NCBI GenBank assembly: GCA_030841965.1
Contig: JAUUSJ010000025.1
Coordinates: 1 to 35,999 of the forward strand
DNA from: Blautia sp.
Lineage (GTDB): Bacteria > Bacillota > Clostridia > Lachnospirales > Lachnospiraceae
DNA: 35,999 nucleotides
Direction: 5' to 3'
The first letter of the stretch is position 1, and each line of letters begins with the position of its first letter. Of the stretch, positions 1-7,076 are shown in pieces. The translations under genes and the position numbers were made by a program. The notes below the pieces were generated by a model, which did no database searches, was not told the DNA's origin, and saw only the letters and a list, made by a program, of their open reading frames with translations.

Positions 1-54
1 AACCCCTGTTTCCGCCGTGAGAGGGCGGCGTCTTAACCCCTTGACCAACAGGCC
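1..54 (-). tRNA. tRNA-Glu (anticodon CTC), partial at window edge
   Basis: Read on the minus strand, the sequence starts GGCCTGTTGGTCAAGGGGTT. It then shows a 5-bp anticodon stem (CCGCC/GGCGG) around the 7-base loop CTCTCAC, which puts CTC at positions 34-36, and it runs into the variable region. This is the usual layout of bacterial tRNA-Glu, here decoding GAG. The T arm and the 3' acceptor strand lie beyond the window start, so only 54 nt are visible. The 5' end is at base 54. Confidence 0.93.
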
Positions 55-297
55 TCATGTCCTAACGACAATATGAAGTATAGCATAGTAAAATAAAAAA
101 TGCAAGTGTTTTTTTAAAAAATTTTGAATAATTTTAAAAATTTCAACAGATTGAGCAATAGATGGGATGAGAGAGGGATGGAAGATATCGTCAGGAATAA
201 AATCCTGTGAAAAGGAGGAAACTTTGAGGAGAGAAATAATAATATTTTTCATTAAAGAGCAAAAAAATACAGATGATAAATTGTTTCAATGAAAATA

Positions 298-326
298 TTG
301 ACAAATAATTATACTTAGTATATTCT
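298..326 (+). promoter_or_regulatory. Sigma-A-type promoter of the pfl genes
   Basis: TTGACA (298-303) and TATTCT (321-326) are separated by exactly 17 bp. This is a near-consensus housekeeping promoter about 55 bp upstream of the pflB start codon. The ribosome-binding site TAGGAGG (371-377) lies 5 nt before the ATG at 383. Confidence 0.8.
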
Positions 327-348
327 AACTAAAGTTAGTAGATACTAA
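315..348. promoter_or_regulatory. Inverted repeats over the pfl -10 and start site (candidate operator)
   Basis: Two nested inverted repeats lie on and just after the -10 box: TTAGTAT (315-321) with ATACTAA (342-348), and CTAAC (325-329) with GTTAG (334-338). Such symmetry over a transcription start would suit a repressor site. It does not match the Rex or FNR/CRP consensus as I know them, so the regulator is unknown. Confidence 0.4.
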
Positions 349-382
349 TAATATGATTTATCATGATAGATAGGAGGAATTT

Positions 383-2473
383 ATGAGAGAAGAATGGACA
401 TCATTTTGCGGAGGAATTTGGGAAAAGGAGATTAATGTCCGCGATTTTATTCAAAAGAATTACACACCGTATGAGGGTGATGAGGCTTTTTTGGCGGAAC
501 CTACGAAGGAGACGACAAAATTATGGGAACAGGTATTAAAATTATTCCAGGAGGAGAGGGAAAAAGGCGGTGTTCTTGATATGGACACGAGAGTAGTGTC
601 TACAATTACTTCGCATGGTCCTGGATATCTGGATAAAGAGAAGGAAAAGATTGTGGGATTTCAGACGGATAAGCCGTTAAAGAGAGCGCTTCATGTAAAC
701 GGTGGTATTCGTATGGCGATGAAGGCTTGTGAGGATAATGGGTATCAGGTGGACCCTGAGATTGTAGAGTTTTTTACAAAGTATAGAAAGACACATAACG
801 CGGGGGTATTTGATGCCTATACGCCTGAGATGAGGGCTTGCCGTTCGAGTCATATTATTACTGGTCTTCCAGATGCGTATGGAAGAGGACGAATTATCGG
901 GGATTATCGACGTATTGCACTTTACGGGGTGGACCGTCTAATTGAGGATAAGAAAAATCAGAAAAATTCGACGAGAACGATTATGTACTCTGATGTGACA
1001 AGAGAGAGAGAGGAATTGTCAGAGCAGATTCGTGCTCTGGGTGAGCTAAAGGAGCTTGGTCAGATTTATGGCTGTGATATTTCTAAGCCGGCGAGGGATG
1101 TGAGAGAGGCAATCCAGTGGACGTATTTTGGATATTTGGCGGCGGTAAAGGAACAAAATGGCGCGGCGATGTCCCTTGGACGTACTTCGACATTTCTTGA
1201 TATTTATGCTCAGCGAGATTTGGCGAATGGAATTTATACGGAAGAGCAGATTCAAGAGTTTGTCGACCATTTCATTATGAAGCTTCGTATGGTGAAATTT
1301 GCGAGAACGCCAGATTATAATTCTATTTTCTCGGGTGACCCGACGTGGGTGACAGAGTCGATTGGAGGAATGGGAGTTGACGGTCGTCCACTTGTGACAA
1401 AGATGTCATTTCGATACTTGCATACATTGACAAATTTGGGACCAGCTCCAGAGCCAAATCTGACTGTTTTATGGTCCACTAGATTGCCAGAGAATTTTAA
1501 GAGATATTGTGCTAAGATGTCGATTCAGTCATCTGCGATTCAGTATGAAAATGATGATTTAATGCGAGTGACTCATGGGGATGATTACGCAATTGCATGC
1601 TGTGTGTCTTCTATGCGTGTCGGTAAGGAGATGCAGTTCTTTGGCGCCCGTGCGAATCTGGCAAAATGCTTGCTCTATGCGATTAATGGCGGTGTGGACG
1701 AAGTGTCGAAAAAACAGATTGGACCAAAGTATCGTCCGATTACGTCAGAGTATTTGGACTATGATGAAGTTATGGACCGTTTCCAAGATATGATGAAATG
1801 GCTTGCTTGCGTATATGTCAATGCTCTTAATATTATTCACTATATGCATGATAAATATTGTTATGAGCGTATCCAGATGGCACTTCACGATAGAAATGTA
1901 ACTCGCTGGTTTGCGACGGGTATTGCGGGTCTTTCGGTAGTGGCGGATTCTCTGTCTGCGATTAAATATGCGAAGGTAAAGACAATCCGCGATGAGGATG
2001 GAATTGTTGTAGATTACGAGGTGGAGGGAGATTTCCCTAAGTATGGAAATGATGATGATAGAGTGGATGATATCGCTTATGATGTAGTACATGATTTTAT
2101 GAAATATATTAAGGGAAATCATGCGTATCGAGGAGGAATTAAGACGACATCGATTCTCACTATTACGTCAAATGTTGTCTATGGAAAAGCGACAGGCTCC
2201 ACACCAGACGGAAGAAAAGCTGGTCAGCCTTTTGCTCCAGGTGCCAATCCAATGCATAATAGAGATAAAAATGGCGCTGTGGCGTCACTAAGTTCAGTGG
2301 CAAAACTGCCATTTAAGGATGCACAGGATGGAATTTCCAATACATTTTCTATTATTCCAGGTGCGCTTGGAAAAGAAGATAAGATTATATTTGACGATAT
2401 CGCAATTGACCTAGAGCCATGCTGTGCGATGGAGCCAAATGCGACAGAGATAGATGTAGAAGTGGAAGATTAA
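383..2473 (+). CDS. pflB: Pyruvate formate-lyase catalytic chain, lacking the glycyl-radical domain
   Basis: This is the catalytic barrel of pyruvate formate-lyase, which converts pyruvate and CoA to acetyl-CoA and formate in anaerobic glycolysis. The adjacent active-site cysteines are present (IACCVS, C406-C407), as are typical blocks such as GSTPDGRKAGQPF and FSIIPGALGKED. The chain is 696 aa, whereas full PFL is about 740-760 aa. It stops at an in-frame TAA (2471-2473) after an acidic tail (TEIDVEVED), before the glycyl-radical domain. That domain follows in the same reading frame as a separate ORF with its own ribosome-binding site. Start: TAGGAGG lies 5 nt before ATG 383. The chain could act as a two-chain enzyme with the next gene, or it could be a recent nonsense mutant. 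Confidence 0.93.
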   Translation: MREEWTSFCGGIWEKEINVRDFIQKNYTPYEGDEAFLAEPTKETTKLWEQVLKLFQEEREKGGVLDMDTRVVSTITSHGPGYLDKEKEKIVGFQTDKPLKRALHVNGGIRMAMKACEDNGYQVDPEIVEFFTKYRKTHNAGVFDAYTPEMRACRSSHIITGLPDAYGRGRIIGDYRRIALYGVDRLIEDKKNQKNSTRTIMYSDVTREREELSEQIRALGELKELGQIYGCDISKPARDVREAIQWTYFGYLAAVKEQNGAAMSLGRTSTFLDIYAQRDLANGIYTEEQIQEFVDHFIMKLRMVKFARTPDYNSIFSGDPTWVTESIGGMGVDGRPLVTKMSFRYLHTLTNLGPAPEPNLTVLWSTRLPENFKRYCAKMSIQSSAIQYENDDLMRVTHGDDYAIACCVSSMRVGKEMQFFGARANLAKCLLYAINGGVDEVSKKQIGPKYRPITSEYLDYDEVMDRFQDMMKWLACVYVNALNIIHYMHDKYCYERIQMALHDRNVTRWFATGIAGLSVVADSLSAIKYAKVKTIRDEDGIVVDYEVEGDFPKYGNDDDRVDDIAYDVVHDFMKYIKGNHAYRGGIKTTSILTITSNVVYGKATGSTPDGRKAGQPFAPGANPMHNRDKNGAVASLSSVAKLPFKDAQDGISNTFSIIPGALGKEDKIIFDDIAIDLEPCCAMEPNATEIDVEVED

Positions 2474-2518
2474 GTAGGAGAAGACTTGATGAGAGAAAAA
2501 GATAAGGAGGAAAGAAGA

Positions 2519-2761
2519 ATGCAAGTGAGTGACGCACAAATTGATAATTTAGTAAATTTATTGGATGGATACGCTGAAAAAGGAGGTCATCATTTAAATG
2601 TAAATGTTTTTACAAAGGAGACTTTATTGGATGCACAGGCACATCCGGAGAAATATCCACAGCTTACTGTCCGTGTATCTGGTTATGCTGTAAATTTCAA
2701 TAATCTGACAAAGGAACAGCAAGATGAGGTTATTTCAAGGACATTTCACGAAGAAATGTAA
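2519..2761 (+). CDS. Separate glycyl-radical subunit of PFL (GrcA-like)
   Basis: This 80-aa protein corresponds to the C-terminal end of PFL. It contains GGHHLNVNV, EKYPQLT and the glycyl-radical signature RVSGYAV (radical Gly at about residue 55), and ends in the usual ISRTFHEEM type of C-terminus. The start at 2519 is chosen because a perfect AAGGAGG (2504-2510) lies 8 nt upstream; an earlier TTG at 2486 lacks such a site. The ORF is in the same frame as pflB, 45 nt after its stop, so only the TAA at 2471 separates the two. A small free-standing glycyl-radical protein of this kind exists in E. coli (YfiD/GrcA), but there it accompanies an intact PFL. Here it is the only radical domain in view. 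Confidence 0.88.
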   Translation: MQVSDAQIDNLVNLLDGYAEKGGHHLNVNVFTKETLLDAQAHPEKYPQLTVRVSGYAVNFNNLTKEQQDEVISRTFHEEM

Positions 2762-2790
2762 GTGAGACGAGAGATAAAAGTGAGAAAAAT

Positions 2791-3552
2791 ATGAGAGATA
2801 GTAGTCAGTTAAAAGGATATATTCATTCGATTGAGAGCTTCGGGACCGTAGATGGTCCCGGGGTTCGTTTTGTTATATTCTTTCAGGGATGTCCTATGAG
2901 GTGTCAATATTGTCATAATCCAGATACTTGGGCTCTGGGTCAAGGGATGGAGATGACAGTGGAGGAGATTTTGGAAAGATATGAGAGGAATAAGGGGTTT
3001 TATAGAAGAGGAGGGATTACGGCGACAGGAGGAGAGGCGCTTTTACAGCTTCCATTTTTAATAAAATTATTTGAGGAGGCTAAAAAAAGAGGGATTCATA
3101 CTTGTCTTGATACATCTGGGATTTTATATAGGAAGGAACGGGAGGAGGAGTTTGAGCGGTTATTTTTGGTGACGGATTTGGTACTTTTGGATATTAAGCA
3201 TAGTATGCCGAAGGGGCATTTCAAGCTTACAGGTCAAAAACAAAATGCGGTTATTGCTTTTGCCAGGGCATTAGAGAGGGCGGGGGTGCCAGTGATTATT
3301 CGGCATGTTATTGTACCGGGGATAACAGATTCTAAGCAGGAATTAGAGGCACTTGGAGAGTTGATTGGAGGTTTTAAAAACTTAGTTGGGTTGGAGGTTT
3401 TGCCGTATCATACGATGGGGAAAGTAAAGTATGAGAAGCTTGGGATAGAGTATCCGCTAGAGGGAGTTCCTGATATGGATAAAAATGAGGCGAAAAAGGC
3501 GAGAGAGATTATTTTAAAGGCGATGCGGGAAAAAAGGAGGACTTCGCATTAA
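2791..3552 (+). CDS. pflA: Pyruvate formate-lyase activating enzyme (radical SAM)
   Basis: This 253-aa radical-SAM enzyme installs the glycyl radical on PFL using S-adenosylmethionine and a [4Fe-4S] cluster. The cluster motif CPMRCQYC gives C34, C38 and C41 (CxxxCxxC). An N-terminal IHSIESFGTVDGPGVRFVIF block, TGGEALLQ and a central HVIVPGITD are typical of PflA, and the length is normal. It follows the radical subunit by 29 nt and is probably cotranscribed. The ribosome-binding site before ATG 2791 is weak. With a split PFL, its substrate should be the 80-aa chain, probably bound to the catalytic chain. Confidence 0.95.
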   Translation: MRDSSQLKGYIHSIESFGTVDGPGVRFVIFFQGCPMRCQYCHNPDTWALGQGMEMTVEEILERYERNKGFYRRGGITATGGEALLQLPFLIKLFEEAKKRGIHTCLDTSGILYRKEREEEFERLFLVTDLVLLDIKHSMPKGHFKLTGQKQNAVIAFARALERAGVPVIIRHVIVPGITDSKQELEALGELIGGFKNLVGLEVLPYHTMGKVKYEKLGIEYPLEGVPDMDKNEAKKAREIILKAMREKRRTSH

Positions 3553-3700
3553 ATTTATGTGAAAAAGGTGATTAAGGTGGAGGGGTTCTTGTAATTATGC
3601 GAATTTTGGATTATGATGGGATAGCATAAATAGAAAACGAAAGAGAAGACATAGAAAAAGTAAAGGATAGATGAAAAGATGGATGATGGAGGGGGATAAT

Positions 3701-4186
3701 ATGTTGGCATTGATTGTAGCTTTTGCGAAAAATAGAGTGATTGGGAAAGATGGGAGAATTCCCTGGGAGATTGACGGGGAGAAAAAGCGGTTTAAGGAAC
3801 TTACAACGGGGAATATTGTTATTATGGGGCGGCGCACGTACGAGGAGATTGGGTTTCCGCTTCCAAACCGGGAGACGATAGTACTGTCTACGACAAAGAA
3901 TTTTGACCAGGAGCATTGTGTTACGGTGGGGTCGTTAAGAGAGGCGCTGGAAGTGGCAAAGGAGAATTGGAAGGAGAAGGATGTTTTTATTGCGGGGGGA
4001 GAGAGGATATATAGGGAGGTACTTCCTTTTGTGGAGAGGATGTATATTACGAAGATAGATAAGGAGATAGAGGGGGATGCGTACTTTCCTGATTTTGAGG
4101 AGGGAGAGTTTGAAAAGGAGAGAGGAAAGGAGGTAGGTGGAGAGATTCCGTATGTTTATTATACGTATGTTAGGAGGAAGAGATAA
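3701..4186 (+). CDS. folA: Dihydrofolate reductase
   Basis: This 161-aa protein reduces dihydrofolate to tetrahydrofolate with NADPH. The N-terminus MLALIVAFAKNRVIG, the substrate-binding RIPW (W22), an acidic residue at the catalytic position (E27, four residues before F31), the cofactor segment NIVIMGRRTYEEIG and FIAGGERIYRE are all typical. The start at 3701 is preferred over an in-frame ATG at 3671, because GGAGGGGG (3688-3695) lies 5 nt upstream and the protein then begins at the conserved strand. It lies 148 nt after pflA with no clear terminator between them. Its stop codon (4184-4186) overlaps the first A-rich unit of the structured repeat that follows. Confidence 0.95.
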   Translation: MLALIVAFAKNRVIGKDGRIPWEIDGEKKRFKELTTGNIVIMGRRTYEEIGFPLPNRETIVLSTTKNFDQEHCVTVGSLREALEVAKENWKEKDVFIAGGERIYREVLPFVERMYITKIDKEIEGDAYFPDFEEGEFEKERGKEVGGEIPYVYYTYVRRKR

Positions 4187-4212
4187 AGAGAGTTTGTCGA
4201 TAAGAGAGAAAT

Positions 4213-4429
4213 GGAGGGAGACGCAAAGAGAGTTCGTCGATATGTCCTCAAAAAACACGTTCGTTCCCACGGTTTTTCGACATACGCTGATATATGCCGC
4301 CTCCCGCAAACTCGCAGCTACGCTGCGGGGGCAGTGCTCCAGCGGCAAAGCTAAGTATATCGAAAAACCGCTCCACTCTCTATCGTTTTTTGAGGACATA
4401 TCGACGGACTCTCTTTACTGTGTACTGGC
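4213..4429 (+). repeat. Dispersed structured element, copy 1
   Basis: This is one of four ~215-nt copies in the window. The arms 4225-4256 and 4385-4416 pair over 32 nt, with one position (U4234) as a G·U wobble. Inside them, CGGTTTTTCGACATAC pairs with GTATATCGAAAAACCG with one mismatch, then TGCCGC pairs with GCGGCA. At the tip is a 5-bp hairpin GCAGC-TAC-GCTGC (4314-4326). An arm-like unit also precedes it: AAAGAGAG starts at 4185 and again at 4225. It begins right after folA, in the sense direction. Short ORFs through it are by-products. Confidence 0.9.
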
Positions 4430-4439
4430 GAAAACTTAT

Positions 4440-4524
4440 GAAAGTTCTTATAGTTTTAATGTAGTTTTTTTGTTATGTAGCGATAAAATTTGTGAAATTT
4501 TTATAGCTTTAATGTGTTTTTTGT
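4440..4524 (+). repeat. Imperfect AT-rich direct repeat
   Basis: The stretch 4440-4474 and the stretch 4494-4524 share GAAA, then TTTATAG or CTTATAG, a TTTAATGT core and a T-run ending in TTGTT. The offset is about 54 bp. It lies between repeat copy 1 and the response-regulator gene. No function is visible. Confidence 0.45.
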
Positions 4525-4571
4525 TTTATAAAATTCTTTTTGGATAGTAGTTATGGGATTGATAAGATGAG

Positions 4572-4605
4572 AGGAATCGTTTGGATTTTTACGGTTCTTT
4601 TTTTT
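4572..4605 (+). terminator. Rho-independent terminator upstream of the two-component genes
   Basis: A 9-bp stem, 4572-4580 with 4591-4599 and including G·U pairs (core GAATCG/CGGTTC), closes a 10-nt loop and runs into eight T residues. It probably ends transcription from folA and repeat copy 1 just before the next promoter at 4614. Confidence 0.6.
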
Positions 4606-4613
4606 ATACATAG

Positions 4614-4642
4614 TTGATAGTAAAACCTGAAAATGATACAAT
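4614..4642 (+). promoter_or_regulatory. Promoter of the response-regulator/kinase operon
   Basis: TTGATA (4614-4619) and TACAAT (4637-4642) have a 17-bp spacer. The gene starts 32 bp downstream at 4675 after GGGAGG (4662-4667). Confidence 0.8.
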
Positions 4643-4674
4643 GAGAATAACTTTATAGAGTGGGAGGAAGTAGG

Positions 4675-5349
4675 ATGAATATATTAATATTAGAAGATGA
4701 TATCGACCTTGCTATGGGAATTAAAATTTCGTTAAATGAGAATGGTGTGCGATTTTTTATTTGTCAGACCATTCAGGAAGCGAGAGTGAAAATAAAAAAA
4801 CAGATTTTTGATTTATTAATTTTAGATATTAATTTACCAGATGGGAGTGGATTTGAGTTTTGTCAGGAAATACGAAGGGGGAATAAGGTTCCTATCTTGC
4901 TTTTGACAGCTAGGGATATGGAGATTGATATTGTGAGGGGATTGGAATGTGGGGCGGATGATTATATTACGAAACCGTTTAGTATGATGGTTTTGAGAGC
5001 GAGGATTCGGGCGCTGTTGCGAAGAGTAGGTAAAGAACAGACGAAGGGAGAATATTATAAGGGGATTTTTAAATTTGAATTTTCCATTATGGAATTTTCA
5101 AAAAATAATGAGTTGATTTCTTTAAGTAGAACGGAGCAGAGAATATTGAATATACTTGTTTTTAATGAGGGACATATTATTACGAGAGAAAGATTATTAG
5201 AGTGGGTATGGCCGGAGGGGACGGAGTATGTGGAAGATAATGCTTTGTCCGTTGGAATTAAGAGATTGAGAGATAAGTTAGAGGATATTCCATCAAAGCC
5301 TCAGTACATAAAAACAATTTATGGGAAGGGATATATGTGGGAATGTTAG
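4675..5349 (+). CDS. OmpR/PhoB-family response regulator
   Basis: This 224-aa DNA-binding response regulator has a receiver domain (residues 1-115) with the acidic pair EDD near the N-terminus, the phosphoacceptor D51 in LILDINLPDGSG, a switch Thr in LLLTARD and a Lys in YITKPFS. A winged-helix effector domain follows (about 125-224), with LSRTEQRILNILV and SVGIKRLRDKL. The start at 4675 is preferred to the in-frame 4660, because GGGAGG lies 7 nt upstream. It overlaps the kinase gene, so the two are translationally coupled. The nearby ABC exporter is the likely regulated target, since direct repeats of the kind this family binds sit in front of it. Confidence 0.94.
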   Translation: MNILILEDDIDLAMGIKISLNENGVRFFICQTIQEARVKIKKQIFDLLILDINLPDGSGFEFCQEIRRGNKVPILLLTARDMEIDIVRGLECGADDYITKPFSMMVLRARIRALLRRVGKEQTKGEYYKGIFKFEFSIMEFSKNNELISLSRTEQRILNILVFNEGHIITRERLLEWVWPEGTEYVEDNALSVGIKRLRDKLEDIPSKPQYIKTIYGKGYMWEC

Positions 5350-6278
5350 ATAAGAATGGTATGTTTATTATCTGTGTTGGTTTGATATTGGTTTGCAATA
5401 TAGGATTAGTAGGCGGTATTGTTTATTTGTTGAGAGAAAGAAAAGAATATGAGAAAACTCTTCTTTCTGTATTGGAATATTTAGATAGAGCAATTGCGGG
5501 GACAGAACAGACAGTGAAATATGATGAAAATCTGGAATCTGCGATAGTGGAAAAATTAAATGAGTTGATTATTATATCTAGAATGCATTGTGAGGAAGCG
5601 GATAAAGAGCGAGGTTTAACGCAGTCATTAATTTCGGATATTGCACATCAGGTGAGAAATCCATTGACGAGTATTATGTTGTATGCGGGAATATTGGGAG
5701 AAAAATTATCATCAGATGATGATAAGAGGATGATTGCTCAAATACATCGTCAATCAAAAAAATTGGATTTTTTTATGAAGGAATTGGTTCGCTCTTCTTA
5801 TTTGGAGACAGGAATTGTATCGATTCATATGGAAGTGGAAAAAATAGAGCGATTGATAGCGGAAGCTTGCCAGGAGGTGGAAATGGCGGCGTTAAAAAAG
5901 AAGATATTATTTCAGATACAAGAATGTGATAGAGAGGGTAAATTTGATTTGAAATGGACAAAGGAGGCGCTAGTAAATATTTTGGATAATGCGATTAAGT
6001 ATTCGCCAGAATCGTCTAGTATAACGATTTGTATTGAGTTTTATGAGGATTTTTTCTGTATTCAGATTGCAGACCAGGGAATTGGAATTGAAGAAATAGA
6101 GCAGGGAGCTATTTTTAAGCGGTTTTATCGGTCAACGAAAGTGGAAAAAGAGCAAGGATTGGGAATTGGGTTATATCTTGCAAGGGAAATTATCGAAAAG
6201 CAAAATGGATATATAAAAGTTCAGTCGGCTCTTGGACAGGGTAGTACATTTTTTGTTTATTTGCCGAATCATTTATAG
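5337..6278 (+). CDS. Membrane sensor histidine kinase
   Basis: This 313-aa kinase has a single N-terminal membrane segment (about residues 9-32) and no extracellular domain of useful size. After a short linker it shows the H-box DIAHQVRNPLTSI (H104), the N-box NILDNAIKYS, the G1 box DQGIGI and the G2 box GLGIGLYLA. The gene overlaps the response regulator by 13 nt. GTG 5337 has GGGAAGGG 6 nt upstream, and ATG 5343 is an alternative start two codons later. A kinase without an outer sensor, next to an FtsX-type ABC transporter, suggests sensing within the membrane or through the transporter, as in Bce-like modules; this is inference. Confidence 0.92.
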   Translation: MGMLDKNGMFIICVGLILVCNIGLVGGIVYLLRERKEYEKTLLSVLEYLDRAIAGTEQTVKYDENLESAIVEKLNELIIISRMHCEEADKERGLTQSLISDIAHQVRNPLTSIMLYAGILGEKLSSDDDKRMIAQIHRQSKKLDFFMKELVRSSYLETGIVSIHMEVEKIERLIAEACQEVEMAALKKKILFQIQECDREGKFDLKWTKEALVNILDNAIKYSPESSSITICIEFYEDFFCIQIADQGIGIEEIEQGAIFKRFYRSTKVEKEQGLGIGLYLAREIIEKQNGYIKVQSALGQGSTFFVYLPNHL

Positions 6279-6324
6279 TGAGGATGATATTAAGAGAGCG
6301 AATAGACATAAAATTTTTTAAATC

Positions 6325-6377
6325 TGTCAAAATTGTCATCTTTGAGAAAGATTTGAGAAAGTATTTTTTGCTAGAAT
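6325..6377 (+). promoter_or_regulatory. Direct-repeat operator and -10 box in front of the ABC exporter
   Basis: TTTGAGAAAG occurs twice, at 6341-6350 and 6352-6361, with an 11-bp offset. This is the helical spacing used by OmpR-family dimers. A second pair, TGTCA at 6325-6329 and 6334-6338, lies just upstream. A -10-like TAGAAT (6372-6377) follows without a good -35, as expected for an activated promoter. The likely activator is the response regulator encoded at 4675-5349. Confidence 0.55.
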
Positions 6378-6401
6378 AAAAACAACAGAAGGGAGGGGCA
6401 T

Positions 6402-7076
6402 ATGGAGATAGTAAATGCGGAAAATATAAAAAAATATTATCAGATGGGCGAAGTTGTTGTAAAAGCATTGGATGGCGTTTCACTTCAGATTAATAGGGGA
6501 GAATTTGTAGCGATTGTTGGAAGTTCTGGAAGTGGAAAGTCTACATTATTGCATATATTAGGTGGATTAGATATACCAACATCAGGAAAAGTAAGGATTG
6601 AGAATAAAGATATCTCAAAAATGGATGCGGATGAACTGACGATATTTCGTCGTAGAAAGATTGGATTTGTATTTCAAAACTATAATTTATTGCCTTTGAT
6701 GAATGTCTATGAGAATATTGTTCTTCCGATACAGCTAGATGGAATAAAACCTGATAAAATATTTATTTCAGAAATTATTGAGCTATTAGGACTAAGAGAA
6801 AAACAATATGCAATGCCCAATCAATTATCAGGAGGACAGCAACAACGAGTGGCTTTAGCCAGAGCGATTGCTGCAAAACCAGCTTTAATCTTGGCTGATG
6901 AGCCAACCGGAAATCTTGACAGTAAAACTGGTTTATCTGTATTGGGACTGATAAAAGTCACAAGTGAGAAATTTCATCAGACAGTAGTGATGATTACTCA
7001 TAACGATGAAATTGCCCAGATGGCGAATCGGATTATCCGAATTGAGGATGGAAAAATACGGGGTGGTGTATCGTGA
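6402..7076 (+). CDS. ABC transporter ATP-binding protein (MacB/LolD type)
   Basis: This 224-aa ATPase has Walker A GSSGSGKST (residues 40-48), Q-loop VFQNYNLLPL, signature LSGGQQQRVALARA, Walker B LILADEPTGNLDS and the switch His in MITHND. The LPLMNVYENI segment and small size are typical of the LolD/MacB/BceA group that works with FtsX-type permeases. GGAGG (6392-6396) precedes ATG 6402. The stop overlaps the permease start (GTGA at 7073-7076). It powers the permease encoded next, most likely for peptide or lipid export or for antimicrobial-peptide removal. Confidence 0.95.
   Translation: MEIVNAENIKKYYQMGEVVVKALDGVSLQINRGEFVAIVGSSGSGKSTLLHILGGLDIPTSGKVRIENKDISKMDADELTIFRRRKIGFVFQNYNLLPLMNVYENIVLPIQLDGIKPDKIFISEIIELLGLREKQYAMPNQLSGGQQQRVALARAIAAKPALILADEPTGNLDSKTGLSVLGLIKVTSEKFHQTVVMITHNDEIAQMANRIIRIEDGKIRGGVS

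Larger units (their letters stand above)
55..382. other. Intergenic region between tRNA-Glu and pfl
   Basis: This AT-rich stretch lies between the minus-strand tRNA and the plus-strand pfl genes. A short minus-strand ORF runs through part of it but has no convincing ribosome-binding site or recognisable product. The only signals I can support are the pfl promoter and the inverted repeats next to it, listed separately. Confidence 0.6.

Noticed and set aside
2471..2521. Frameshift in pflB
   Set aside because: The catalytic chain and the radical chain are in the same reading frame; only a TAA stop separates them.
4213..4429. Integron attC site or insertion sequence
   Set aside because: The paired arms and variable sequence recall attC sites, but there is no integrase or cassette array. 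No transposase or target duplication is visible either, so neither label is supported.
4137..4547. Short ORFs across the structured elements (also near 10363, 19951, 19970 and 35326) that look like a conserved peptide family
   Set aside because: The frame stays open in all four copies, but so do antisense frames. Differences between copies are mostly amino-acid-changing and follow helix pairing rather than third codon positions. There is no consistent start codon or ribosome-binding site.
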